DNA of 64,000 nucleotides from Cantharellus purpuraceus (lineage: Eukaryota; Basidiomycota; Agaricomycetes; Cantharellales; Hydnaceae): positions 806,001 to 870,000 of the forward strand of contig JALBUN010000049.1 of the NCBI GenBank assembly GCA_025174535.1, in the 5' to 3' direction. The position numbers and the translations under genes were made by a program. This document shows, piece after piece, positions 44,769 to 56,732 of the stretch (position 1 is the first letter of the stretch; every line of letters starts with the position of its first letter). The notes below the pieces were generated by a model that searched no databases, was not told the DNA's origin, and worked only from the letters and a program-made list of their open reading frames with translations.

Positions 44769-45930
44769 TAAGCAGTCCTCTAGCCTCTGTACGGGCTGAG
44801 GGCTGCATTGGTACTCCCCGTACAACAAATGAGGTCTGCCTGAACGCATCCACTCTTTCCCACTCCGACTCCCTTACCCTCCTCATCTACTCCAACTCCA
44901 TTCCCGATACCTCTATCCAAGCATTAATTGACTCTGGTTCTACTCACTGTTTCCTCAATTCCTCCTTTTCCGATTTACATAAACTCCATACATACACCAT
45001 AACTCTGATATCACTCTGATTATTTTATGGCACTACTAATGCTGTTATTTCACAAGCTATAGATCTGTCTATCTGTTTCTCTGTCGGAGAAATCCAGAAC
45101 CTTACATTTTATGTTACTCTGCTTGACTCCAGCTGGTTCTCAGACATAATTGGCTCACCCGCTACAATCCATTGATTGACTGGGCATTGGGCCATATCAC
45201 ATTCTGTTCCCCAGTACAGGCTGTGTCATCCCCGACGTCACCAGCAACTGTAGGTGTGAAATTATCTTCCACCTCTGCTGACTCCACTCCAATAGATACT
45301 CCGTCTACCCCTCTGTCTATATTGATGGTGGATGCTATGGTCTTTGCCAGACTAAGCAAACTGGATGGTTCTCACATGTTCCAGGTTCACCTCTCCAATC
45401 CAATGCTCCTCGCCGCCCGTTCTGCCCAATCAACTCCACCCTTCCGCTTGGCCCTATCTACTCACTATCCCAAAAAGAGCTACTGGCTCTGCAAACATTC
45501 ATAGATGAGAACTTGGCCATGGGCTTCATCCGCCCATCCCTATCCCTCCATGGAGCTCCAGTCCTATTTGTCTGCAAAAAGGACGGATCACTCTGCCTAT
45601 GCATTGACTTCTGTGGACTTAACAAGATCACCAAGAAAGACTGATACCCAATACCCTGCACCGCGGACCTACTCGAGAGTCCTCAAAAGGCTAAGATCTA
45701 TTCCAAAATAGATCTCCGACATGCCTACCATCTAGTCCGCATCCGAGAAGGTGATGAGTGGAAAATGACTTTCTGCACTTGATATGGATCTTTCAAATGG
45801 TGCATCATGCCCTTCAGACTAACAATGCTCTGGCCAGAGGTTCATGAATGATACCTTCACCAACCTCCTCAATGTGACTGTCCTCATTTACTTAGATGAT
45901 ATTTTGGTATATTTGGATAACGAAGAAGAG
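44765..45930 (+). pseudogene. pol: E3 pol, 5' part (protease and RT N-terminus)
   Basis: Protease ALIDSGSTHCFLNSSFSD. Relative to E1, a block between protease and RT is deleted (junction near 45441) and a smaller one near 45833. RT reads [19 protein letters not shown] and YLDDILVYLDNEEE, then gamma copy 1 begins. Some CGA-derived stops. Confidence 0.8.
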
Positions 45931-47364
45931 TGTTTTGGAACCCGCAAAATTATGGTGTTAGGGCAAACTCTAAATCACCACAATTCCATGAATGAACAGC
46001 TGAGAAGAATATCAAACCCTGCTGCAGCACAGCTCCAGAAACGATTTAACGTTTGTACTTTGGTTACAATCCTTTGTATTGGTCAATGCAGACTATATGC
46101 AGAAAGGTAATACATTTCTTAGCAGCAAGAAATGAATAAGACTTCCAGAGTCTAGAGTTCACGGACGCTTAGGGGTCCAGATATTCCAAAAAGAGGGGAA
46201 TGCACTTAGAGGCTAAAGGAAGTAGGTGGATGAATCCAACCGTCCAACCAGTGGCACTCAGAAGCGGGTAACAGCGATGTGTGAAGTAGTCTAGCAACTG
46301 CTTCACACGAGTTCAAGATTCTAATGCTCTGCAAAGGCAGTACACACTAGTAACTTAAACAAAGAGCACTAATGGCAGGACTATCGACAGACAATCTCAC
46401 CCTGTAGATTTGTAGTCATGTGAGGCAGATACTACACTCACGCCCAAAGCAGGAATATCACTACTTTGAGTGCAATCAAGTACAGTTACACAACTGTAAA
46501 AGATCCTTGAACTGGTAATCAACAGTTACTGAGATAGAGGATGACACTGTATGTCACTCTAGTCACACTGGTGTGCAGAAGATGGGTAGAATATGATGGA
46601 TATATTCCTATTTCAGAGGCAGAATGGCCTCCTTATATGTTGTATTTACAGGGGCTGAGTAATGCTTCTGGAATATTCTACCTATTAATAGATGGAAGCT
46701 ACTGGAAGGTTGTGGAAGGTGGAAGAAAGGGGTAGAATATTCCAAGCCAATCACAGGATCTGATCACTGGACTAACACTGATCAGGAGCTGAATAATGGT
46801 TCTGGAAAGTTCTATCTAATAATAGAGGGAAACAGCTAGAATGTTATGGAAAGGGGTAGAATATTCCAAGGCAATCACCTGATTTGATCACCCATCAGCT
46901 GATCTGATCCCTGAACTAGGCACTGATCAGGCAAAAAGAAGGGTGTCCACCCTGTTTTCTGCACTGGTTTGGACAGCCATGGATAGCCACATCTCAGGTG
47001 ATGATCTGCATGGAAAATAGTGCCCTGAGAGGCTGTGGTTGTTAAGTTACAGAATATTTATTGATCAGAGACATCTGAGCTTGAATTCAGGCCAAATGCC
47101 TGGTCCAAAAGGGGAGAGCCGGCTGTGTGAAGGTTTGTGGGCGCCTATGGGTCCACAACTGTAGCACAGCAGAAATAAATGATTCTGAGCTGAGTTCTGC
47201 ATGGAATATTCCCGAAAAAATATGGAAAAATAGAGAATATTTGAATAAGTCCATTCCAGGTACAAGCATCAAATATATGCTGATATTTAGGAATGGAAAA
47301 GCAAAGAATAGCACATTGGTGCTGCATAAATGGAATTTGATAGGGAAAAGGTGGTTCCCATACA
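45931..47364 (+). mobile_element. Gamma LTR-like repeat, copy 1
   Basis: 1,434 bp, TGTTTTGGAACCCGC to GGTGGTTCCCATACA. TG...CA ends with an imperfect 15-bp terminal inverted repeat (11 matches). Left flank AAGAG belongs to E3 RT; the right flank is a minus-strand integrase fragment, so the two sides do not match. Internal hairpins (GTGTGAAG/CTTCACAC near 46280-46305); no long ORF. Best read as a solo LTR of an unseen element. Confidence 0.75.
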
Positions 47365-47512
47365 GCAGAGGTGATGGTGTCATGCATCGGAATGAATAAC
47401 CTGTTGATAATCATGAGTATGGTGTCATATCGAGCGACAGGGGGAGTTTCTCTATGAAATCCATGGAGATGGAGTTCCATGGTTGCTCCAGAACCAGAAG
47501 TTGTTTAAGCAT
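47365..47512 (-). pseudogene. Alpha-family integrase fragment
   Basis: 148 bp, reverse strand, covering the MDFIEKLP-type region (codons around TIxMIINRLF). It is cut by gamma copy 1 on the left and by a beta LTR on the right. Confidence 0.65.
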
Positions 47513-48935
47513 TGTCGGTTTGCTTATGGAATAGATCCTATAAGCCTGCGCACAACAGTCCTATCAAACAGACAGTGTGTAACGCAGTTGTTCAGCATGC
47601 CAAAGAACAATCAGGTCAAGGAATAGGGGTAGCACTGAGTAATAGGTAAGTGTAATAGTGCTCTGTGGTTGGAGGAGGATGGGGAGCGAAAAGGATGGTC
47701 CAGATGGTTGATTGTGCTCTGTGACTGGATGACAATGGGGAGCCCGGTTGGGAGGTATGTGAAAGCTGGTTTCAGGAGATGTGACCTCTTGGTGGCAGAG
47801 GGAAATCTGATCATTGAACCAAGGTGCTTTGCCTCAGTGTAGAACTGATGGATTGTGATGTAAAGTGTAGAGCATAGACTTAGAGCATGGAATTTGACTT
47901 TAAAGCCTTGGCTGAAAACTTGTTGATTGATTCAAAAGGCGAAAACTAGTGCCCTTTTATATACAAATCCCCAGGGCACAACGACACAATATGAGGGGCA
48001 AATGATGCAATATGATGCAAGAAATGCTGATCAAGCCAGCTGATGACGCATGTGAAGTTGAACTACTAATGGGGAAATCATGGAGAAATAAAGCAACAGA
48101 TAGGGGTAATCTTTGTAAGAATAGGAGATGATGAGTAATAAAAGAACCAAAAATAGAACAAGGATGAGTAAGTCGTGTATGAATGAATTAAAAGATGAAA
48201 CAGGGGTGAGTCATATAAAAGAACAATAGAAACATCCACCAATACCATCTTCCCTATGGCTCCGAAGGTAAATTGACCCTGAGTCACATGAGGACTTCAG
48301 TCAGCATCCACAACAAATACTCCTTATTGTCTTAGTGATCCGTCTCCATATGGTATCCCTTTCCAAGGGTATTTGGTCCCTTTGCCTGACACGATGTAAC
48401 CTGAGTTGGATTGAAGTGGGAGGATAGGTTGGTGATGGCGACTGAAATTATACCTCACGTTCGACTCGTCTATCCATGTTATGATATAGAGGTGAAATCC
48501 CAAGGAATGTATATGGTTCAATGGAATTGTGAAAGAATATGTGATCGCCAATGGCATAAGAGAGACATGGTGGGGATCTTGGATGTTGAAAGAGTTTTGG
48601 AAGTATTTTGACACGTGGAGGTGGCTTAACATGCCCGTGGAGCTCGGCGTATTTTTGATAGTCCTCTGTGTCCAGAGACCAGTGTGACATATTATTAGAA
48701 GAGATGTTGGAGAGGGGAATAGAATTGGAAGCCATGTGAATGATGATGAAAGGATTGGTGTGAATCGAAGGCTGATAATGCTTGATGGCGATGAAACACA
48801 AGTGACGATCAATGGCTAGAATTAGAGACTGAGGTAGAGAGGGAGTTGCAGCGCTATTTAAAAGTTTGATATGAAAAGACGCTGGCAGAGTTGGACTGTC
48901 AGAGTGGTTCAATATATGTCCTCGATGCGTCCTGG
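47513..48935 (-). mobile_element. Beta LTR, copy 4 (truncated)
   Basis: Reverse orientation from TGTCGGTTTGC. The last few bases of the other end (CTCGTCA) are missing where the E3 3' LTR begins at 48936. The beta ORF starts at 48744 (minus) and is shortened by a frameshift. Confidence 0.8.
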
Positions 48936-49582
48936 TGTTACACACTAGGTCCAATTGGGGGTCAGAGATTGGGTTGGAGGTTGAGTCGGAGTTGGAGCGG
49001 GAATCAGGGTGCGTCATGGGGGTTGGAATGGACTTGGCTTCAGCTTATGTGCTGCGCCCTCACTAATACCGGTGTCTGAGATTTCAGAGACAGAGTATGA
49101 CTTAGATAGTTAGGATCGGACTTAGGAGCTAGGTGTGATTTGATATTCGAACTGGGGATGAAGTCCCCAGTTGGGCAACTTAAATACATATTTGAAATCT
49201 AATAATAATTACTCTAGTGATAGGGCTCTAAGGCCGACGGCCTTACATAAGTATGTCTAAGTCCAATAAGGACGGATATCCAGGTTCCTATAGTGATGCT
49301 GATGCATCAATCAGAACTGGAGACAGATGGGTGAGATTCGGCAGTGACAATCGGACAGATAAATGGAGATGTGACAGTTTCCAAATGGAGTATAGATTTC
49401 ATATGCGCAGGGATCTGAGTGGATTGGACGGGGATCTGGGTGTTAATGAATATAGTCATAACAGTATCTCTCCATTTGAGGCTGAGCCCCTGAGGCCTCA
49501 TGTCCATGGATTGAATAGGTGAGACGGTTGGGTGCAGTTGGAGTTATACTGGGGGTCTGGAGACATATAAAAGGAGGGGCAT

Positions 49583-51348
49583 GATTGAGGTCTTATCCTC
49601 AATGATGTCAAATCCTTTGGCAAACATGAGTGTGGCCAAGCTTGAGCAGTTGCTCCTGGCCTGACAGAAGGAAGAGGAAGAGGAGCGGAGACAGAAGGAG
49701 GAGGAGGAGGAGCGAGGAGGAGGAGGCAGAACAGAGATGGAAAGAGGAGGAGGAGGCGGAACAAAGACGGAAGGAGGAGCAGCAGCAGCAGAGATGGAAG
49801 GAGGAGGAGGAGCAGAGATGGAAGGAGGAGGAGGAGGAGCGGAGATGGAAGGAGGAGGAGGAGCGAAGGAGGAGGAGGAGGAGGAGCGGAGATGGAAGGA
49901 GGAGGCGGAGGTGGAACAGAGACGGAAGGAGGAAGAAGCGAAAGCCGAGCGAGCCCATAGGGTCAAGGAGCTTGCGGCCATGATGGAGGCCACAAGGCTG
50001 AAGGAAGTGGAAGAGCAGGTGCACAAGCTCGAAGCCACCATGGAGGTAGAGGAGGAGGTGACCGGGGCAGGGGTGATTAGTCACTCAGGGAGCCCGAGTG
50101 TGCCAATACAGGCGGGAACCCCTGAGGTCGCCATTATCTCAATTACATGGATGGAGTTGACCCGTCCAACAACTGTCCCTCCAGTGGACTCATTGTTACG
50201 TCTGTGGTCATGGCCGTCATTTGTGGTGGGTGCGGCTGAAGAAGATGACGTGGCAGAGGCAGAGAGGGCAGAAGTGGAGGTGGATCCTGATGCCAATATG
50301 GAGCTCAATGCAAATGCAGAGCCTGAGGCAGGTGTGGATGTCAGGATGGATATGGAGCCAGATCTGACCTTGAATTGTTACAAGGAGATGGCTTGGGTAG
50401 CCACAGTTGAAGCTCACAAAAGGGTGGAGCTATATGCTGCTACCACCAAGAAAAACCTCAAGGTTGCAGTCTTTTCATTGAAGGCACACCCAAGTGCTGA
50501 TACGGAGAAGCGGGAGGCGGATCGGAGGGTCATATGGTGCAAAGTGGAGAATCATGTATTGGCGACTCGTAAAAAGGAGCTGTGTGTCACTAGGTCAGCG
50601 ATCCAGCTCTGCAAGTGCAAGATGGAGGAGGCGGTGGCTGAACAGCAGGACAAGGAGGAGGAGAGGGAGCACTTGGAGGCCACGTTGAGAAGGAGCGGAC
50701 CACCCAAGGCTCTGGCTCTGACGGAGCCATTCAGCGGGCCTGGTGTAATTTGTGACTTGTGTTGTGACAGGTGTGGAGTGTGTGTGGCCTACCGGCCCAA
50801 ATCGCTGCCTTCGGTCCTGCAATCATTGTTGGGGTCAGAAAGGAGGGTGTAGGATCAGTGGCAAGTTCGATCCCTGGAGTCGGAGCATCAAGCCCCAACT
50901 AGTGGTACAAGGAGGGGTGGAGAAAGAATCAGAAGGTCATCCAACCAAAAAGCAGCAGATGGAGATGGGTGCAGTGGCAGCTGGGGGTAGCAGTGTCAGA
51001 TTGGAAGGAGCAACAACCGGCGCAGGTACGGGGCACGTTTCTGCACCCAACAGTACTGTGGGCCAGCTTATCCGGCTGGTTAACCTGCAGTTGGAGCACC
51101 TCTGGCGGATGGAGGGGTTGTTAGTGGAGTTGGTGAAGATGATGAAACAGAAGGAGGTTCTGGAGGGTCGGCAGACTGCTGAGTTGTGTCGACTGTGGAA
51201 ATTTATGGCCCCCTTGGACAAGGATTCGGACATGGGGGATGAGAAAGATTGGGTGTCAGATGTAGAGAGTGACGATGAGTTGGAAATGGCATCAGAGACA
51301 GAGCCTGAGGTAGACAAGGGGAAGGGAAAAAGGAAACACAATGTATAA
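49583..51348 (+). pseudogene. E3 antisense ORF: coiled coil plus Zn2Cys6, broken
   Basis: Same protein as at 30647. A TGA replaces CGA soon after the start (LLLA then stop, about 49662). The coiled coil is rich in near-perfect GGAGGAG repeats. In the cysteine cluster a one-base loss (about 50770) shifts CDLCCD into another frame. The C-terminus SEHLWRMEGLLVELVKMM to GKGKRKHNV is preserved. Confidence 0.75.
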
Positions 51349-51505
51349 CTTTAAAAATGAAAATGATTTGATTGTAATATTTTGGAGCAGAGAAAAAATG
51401 GGGCAGAGTGAGATTCTTTCAGAGGTTGGGTAGACTTGTAATTCCTTTTGTGACTTGTAATAAAATGATGATGCAAAATAATAGAATTAGCGTCAATAAT
51501 GGAAC

Positions 51506-53758
51506 TTAAAGATTCATGAGAGGGCCAGGTTTGTCTGGATAAGCGAAGTGAAAAACAGAGATGGATTTGGATGCGTGATCAAGTTCAGATGCGGAGATCC
51601 ATGAGGACTCTTCATCGGTGCCTTCATATCCAGTCCATTTGACTAGGTACTGGAGCTTGCACTTGTACCGATGATCAATCTTTGAGTCCAGGATCTCAGA
51701 TATCTCATATTTGTTATCTCCTTCGATGATGATCGGAGGAGGTGGAGGTTGGGTGCGACCGGAGATCTCGTTTGTAGTGGCAGCATTGATATATGGAAGA
51801 CCGGGTGAACTGCTCGGAAGTGGTCAGGGAGGTGGAGGGTGAAGGACCTGCTGCCAGCATGAGCAATGACCTCATAAGGACCTAAGTATTTCTTGGAGAG
51901 TTTCCTCAATGGGCGGGTGGTCTGGAAGTGTTCGGCCTTGACGAATACTTTGTCTCTGATTTGCAGGTCTGGAGCCAGAATGCAGCGTTGGTCTGCAGAG
52001 ACTTGGTATTGTTTCTGAGCATCAGAGACGGTCTTTTGGAGATGTTGGTGTAGTTGATCAAGGTCAGTTATGAATTGGCAGGCTTTGGTGGAGGCGAGTT
52101 CCTTCTCAGGGTGGATGGAGATGTTCAGATGGTAGCCTTTATTAGCAAAGAATGGAGAGATGCCAGTAGTCACATTCAGAGCGTTGTTGTAGGCAAACTC
52201 TGCGATTGGAAGTAGGTCAGCCCAGTTGTCTTGTTGATAGTTACAATAGATTTGGAGATATTGTTCCAGGGACTGATTCATTTGTTCCATTTGTCTGTCT
52301 CCTTCAGGATGGTATCCAGAGGTGAAGCTTCATGTCGAGGGCCTTTCCTAATGTGCGGAAGGAGGACATGAACTCTGAGCCCCAATCGGATGTGACATGC
52401 AATGGGACTCCGTGTTTAGAAAATACATGGAGAACGAACAACTTAGCTAGTGAGGCGGAGGTGATGGTGTCATGCATTGGAATGAATAGTGACTGTTTAG
52501 TGAACCTGTCGACAATCACAAGTATGGTGTCGTATCCAAGTGATGGGGGAAGCTTCTCTATAAAATCCATGGAGATGGAGTTCCATGGTTGCTCTGGGAC
52601 TGGAAGTTGTTTAAGCATTCCATAGGGTTTGTGCCTTTGTGATTTTGAGCACATACATGTGGTACAAGAGTTACAGTAGTGTTGAATGTATTCTCACATT
52701 TTTGGCCATACATAGTCTTGTTGGATTAATCCTTGTGTGCAATTTTGCCCAAAATGGCTGGAGATCAGGTGATCATCATAATACTGCAAAACTTGGAGTC
52801 AGAGACCATTGGCATCAGGGACATATATCCGGTCATTGTGTCGGAGGTGTCCTTCAGGGTCACTTCGGATCGGAAGGGTCATCCAAGTGTTTAACTGCAA
52901 CAGGTTCGGATCAGATTGATGAACGGATGTCAGAGTGAAGCCGGCCGACATCCACAATGGTGACAGCTTGGAGGGTGGGAGTCATGAGGGTGGATGCTTG
53001 TAGGGACGATGCCAGCTGCTCATTAGTGAACACAGGACAAAAGTTGTGTGGGTTTACAGTGGCATAGTCACTACTCCCCTCTTTAGGGTAGACGTCCCAG
53101 CATCTAGTCAATGCATCAGGCTTTGCTCCAAGTTGACCAGGATGGAAACGGAAGGTTGAACTGAGACAGGTATTTGGACCATCGAACTTGTCTCCAGGTG
53201 AGTAGTTTCATTGTGGAGAAGTATTCCAAGTTCTTGTGATCCGTTATGACGTCCACCGGATCGGAGGGGCCTTCGAGGTAGTGTCTCCATATCTGGAAGG
53301 CTTCATATATGGCAAGGAGCTCTGTGTCATGGACATCATAATTCAGTTCACAGGGCATAAATGTACATGAGTGAAAAGCAATTGGATGGACTTGTCCATC
53401 GTCCAGAGAGATGATGGACAGGATTGCGGCAAGTGCATAGTTGGAGGCATCGGTCTCTAATAGGATAGGAATGTCTGGAACCCAATGAGTCAGTATTGGA
53501 GTGGTAGTAAAGGCCTTCTTCAAGGTCTCAAAGCTCTGTCTACATTCATCAGTGAAATTCCATTGGATACCCTTCCTAGTAAGTCAGGTGAGCGGAATGG
53601 TAATATTGGAGTAGCTGTAAATGAAGTGGCGGTAGAAGTTGGTGAACCCCAGGAAGGACTGTGCATCTTTGACCTTCTGCAGTTCCAGCCATTCCTGTAT
53701 GGCTTTGATTTTGTCATTGGACATTGTCAGTCCTGCCGGAGAGAGGATATAGCCTAGA
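51506..53758 (-). pseudogene. pol: E3 pol, 3' part (RT C-terminus, RNase H, integrase, chromodomain)
   Basis: Minus-strand frames give YLDIL-type RT end, RNase H (LLETDASNYALAAILSIISLDDGQVH), integrase (CNSCTT-like finger, MDFIEKLPPSLGYDTILVIVDRF, VTSDWGSEF) and chromodomain. Small deletions break the frame near 52300-52330, 52862 and 53147. Confidence 0.82.
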
Positions 53759-55190
53759 TGTTGGAACCCACAAAATTATGGTGTTAGGGCAAACTCTAAA
53801 TCACCACAATTCCATGAATGAACAGCTGAGAAGAATATCAAACCCTGCTGCAGCACAGCTCCAGAAACGATTTAACGTTTGTACTTTGGTTACAATCCTT
53901 TGTATTGGTCAATGCAGACTATATGCAGAAAGGTAATACATTTCTTAGCAGCAAGAAATGAATAAGACTTCCAGAGTCTAGAGTTCACGGACGCTTAGGG
54001 GTCCAGATATTCCAAAAAGAGGGGAATGCACTTAGAGGCTAAAGGAAGTAGGTGGATGAATCCAACCGTCCAACCAGTGGCACTCAGAAGCGGGTAACAG
54101 CGATGTGTGAAGTAGTCTAGCAACTGCTTCACACGAGTTCAAGATTCTAATGCTCTGCAAAGGCAGTACACACTAGTAACTTAAACAAAGAGCACTAATG
54201 GCAGGACTATCGACAGACAATCTCACCCTGTAGATTTGTAGTCATGTGAGGCAGATACTACACTCACGCCCAAAGCAGGAATATCACTACTTTGAGTGCA
54301 ATCAAGTACAGTTACACAACTGTAAAAGATCCTTGAACTGGTAATCAACAGTTACTGAGATAGAGGATGACACTGTATGTCACTCTAGTCACACTGGTGT
54401 GCAGAAGATGGGTAGAATATGATGGATATGTTTCTATTTCAGAGGCAGAATGGCCTCCTTATATGTTGTATTTACAGGGGCTGAGTAATGCTTCTGGAAT
54501 ATTCTACCTATTAATAGATGGAAGCTACTGGAAGGTTGTGGAAGGTGGAAGAAAGGGGTAGAATATTCCAAGCCAATCACAGGATCTGATCACTGGACTA
54601 ACACTGATCAGGAGCTGAATAATGGTTCTGGAAAGTTCTATCTAATAATAGAGGGAAACAGCTAGAATGTTATGGAAAGGGGTAGAATATTCCAAGGCAA
54701 TCACCTGATTTGATCACCCATCACCTGATCTGATCTCTGAACTAGGCACTGATCAGGCAAAAAGAAGGGTGTCCACCCTGTTTTCTGCACTGGTTTGGAC
54801 AGCCATGGATAGCCACATGTCATGTGATGATCTGCATGGAAAATAGTGCCCTGAGAGGCTGTGGTTGTCAAGTTAGAGAATATTTATTGATCAGAGACAT
54901 CTGAGCTTGAATTCAGGCCGAATGCCTGGTCCAAAGGTGGATAGCCGGCTGTGTGAAGGTTTGTGGGCGCCTATGGGTCCACAACTGTAGCACAGCAGAA
55001 ATAAATGATTCTGAGCTGAGTTCTGCATGGAATATTCCCGAAAAAATATGGAAAAATAGAGAATATTTGAATAAGTCCATTACAGGTACAAGCACCAAAT
55101 ATATGCTGATATTTAGGAATGGAAAAGCAAAGTATAGCACATTGGTGCTGCATAAATGGAATTTGATAGGGAAAAGGTGGTTCCCATACA
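53759..55190 (+). mobile_element. Gamma LTR-like repeat, copy 2
   Basis: 1,432 bp, same orientation as copy 1 and nearly identical (TGTTGGAACCC: two T missing near the left end). Left flank CTAGA belongs to inverted E3 RT; right flank AAGAG belongs to the E3 RT piece at 55191. Confidence 0.8.
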
Positions 55191-55298
55191 AAGAGCATTG
55201 GACACATGTCCGAGAAGTACTCCGATGTCTCCAAAAACATGGCCTCTTTGCCTGCGCTGACAAATGTGAATTCCACTCTGACTCAGTTGAGTATCTAG
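55191..55298 (+). pseudogene. 108-bp E3 RT fragment between gamma copies 2 and 3
   Basis: Reads HWTHVREVLRCLQKHGLFA and KCEFHSDSVEYL, the RT segment that should follow the AAGAG site of E3. Begins AAGAG and ends TCTAG, the two gamma target sites. Confidence 0.88.
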
Positions 55299-56732
55299 TG
55301 TATGGGAACCACCTTTTCCCTATCAAATTCCATTTATGCAGCACCAATGTGCTATTCTTTGCTTTTCCATTCCTAAATATCAGCATATATTTGGTGCTTG
55401 TACCTGTAATGGACTTATTCAAATATTCTCTATTTTTCCATATTTTTTCGGGAATATTCCATGCAGAACTCAGCTCAGAATCATTTATTTCTGCTGTGCT
55501 ACAGTTGTGGACCCATAGGCGCCCACAAACCTTCACACAGCCGGCTCTCCCCTTTTGGACCAGGCATTTGGCCTGAATTCAAGCTCAGATGTCTCTGATC
55601 AATAAATATTCTGTAACTTAACAACCACAGCCTCTCAGGGCACTATTTTCCATGCAGATCATCACCTGAGATGTGGCTATCCATGGCTGTCCAAACCAGT
55701 GCAGAAAACAGGGTGGACACCCTTCTTTTTGCCTGATCAGTGCCTAGTTCAGGGATCAGATCAGCTGATGGGTGATCAAATCAGGTGATTGCCTTGGAAT
55801 ATTCTACCCCTTTCCATAACATTCTAGCTGTTTTCCTCTATTATTAGATAGAACTTTCCAGAACCATTATTCAGCTCCTGATCAGTGTTAGTCCAGTGAT
55901 CAGATCCTGTGATTGGCTTGGAATATTCTACCCCTTTCTTCCACCTTCCACAACCTTCCAGTAGCTTCCATCTATTAATAGGTAGAATATTCCAGAAGCA
56001 TTACTCAGCCCCTGTAAATACAACATATAAGGAGGCCATTCTGCCTCTGAAATAGGAATATATCCATCATATTCTACCCATCTTCTGCACACCAGTGTGA
56101 CTAGAGTGACATACAGTGTCATCCTCTATCTCAGTAACTGTTGATTACCAGTTCAAGGATCTTTTACAGTTGTGTAACTGTACTTGATTGCACTCAAAGT
56201 AGTGATATTCCTGCTTTGGGCGTGAGTGTAGTATCTGCCTCACATGACTACAAATCTACAGGGTGAGATTGTCTGTCGATAGTCCTGCCATTAGTGCTCT
56301 TTGTTTAAGTTACTAGTGTGTACTGCCTTTGCAGAGCATTAGAATCTTGAACTCGTGTGAAGCAGTTGCTAGACTACTTCACACATCGCTGTTACCCGCT
56401 TCTGAGTGCCACTGGTTGGACGGTTGGATTCATCCACCTACTTCCTTTAGCCTCTAAGTGCATTCCCCTCTTTTTGGAATATCTGGACCCCTAAGCGTCC
56501 GTGAACTCTAGACTCTGGAAGTCTTATTCATTTCTTGCTGCTAAGAAATGTATTACCTTTCTGCATATAGTCTGCATTGACCAATACAAAGGATTGTAAC
56601 CAAAGTACAAACGTTAAATCGTTTCTGGAGCTGTGCTGCAGCAGGGTTTGATATTCTTCTCAGCTGTTCATTCATGGAATTGTGGTGATTTAGAGTTTGC
56701 CCTAACACCATAATTTTGCGGGTTCCAAAACA
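55299..56732 (-). mobile_element. Gamma LTR-like repeat, copy 3 (inverted)
   Basis: 1,434 bp, the reverse complement of copies 1 and 2. With copy 2 it forms an inverted repeat of about 1.43-kb arms around a 108-bp spacer. The right flank is alpha-family antisense-ORF DNA with no matching duplication. Confidence 0.82.

Larger units (their letters stand above)
42558..45930 (+). mobile_element. E3: alpha chromovirus, 5' half
   Basis: Has a 5' LTR (42558-43074), gag with a solo alpha LTR inside, protease and the N-terminal half of RT, ending at AAGAG (45926-45930), where gamma copy 1 begins. The rest of E3 continues at 55191-55298 and then, inverted, at 53758 down to 48936. Its RT keeps YLDD, unlike E1, E2 and E5. 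Confidence 0.85.
48936..53758 (-). mobile_element. E3 3' half, inverted
   Basis: In reverse order: 3' LTR (48936-49463), purine tract, antisense ORF, chromodomain and integrase, RNase H, RT up to CTAGA (53754-53758). It continues the E3 RT after the 108-bp piece at 55191-55298, so it is the missing 3' half of the element at 42558. Confidence 0.8.

Noticed and set aside
45931..55190. A single 9.26-kb LTR retrotransposon with gamma copies 1 and 2 as its LTRs (both AAGAG flanked).
   Set aside because: The interior has no primer site or purine tract next to gamma and consists of reverse-oriented alpha and beta pieces; the CTAGA flank of copy 2 pairs with copy 3. Inversion between separate gamma insertions explains every junction.
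54913..55576. Matching 207-aa open frames on both strands.
   Set aside because: They mirror each other across the gamma palindrome and run through unrelated RT sequence; not conserved as a protein.
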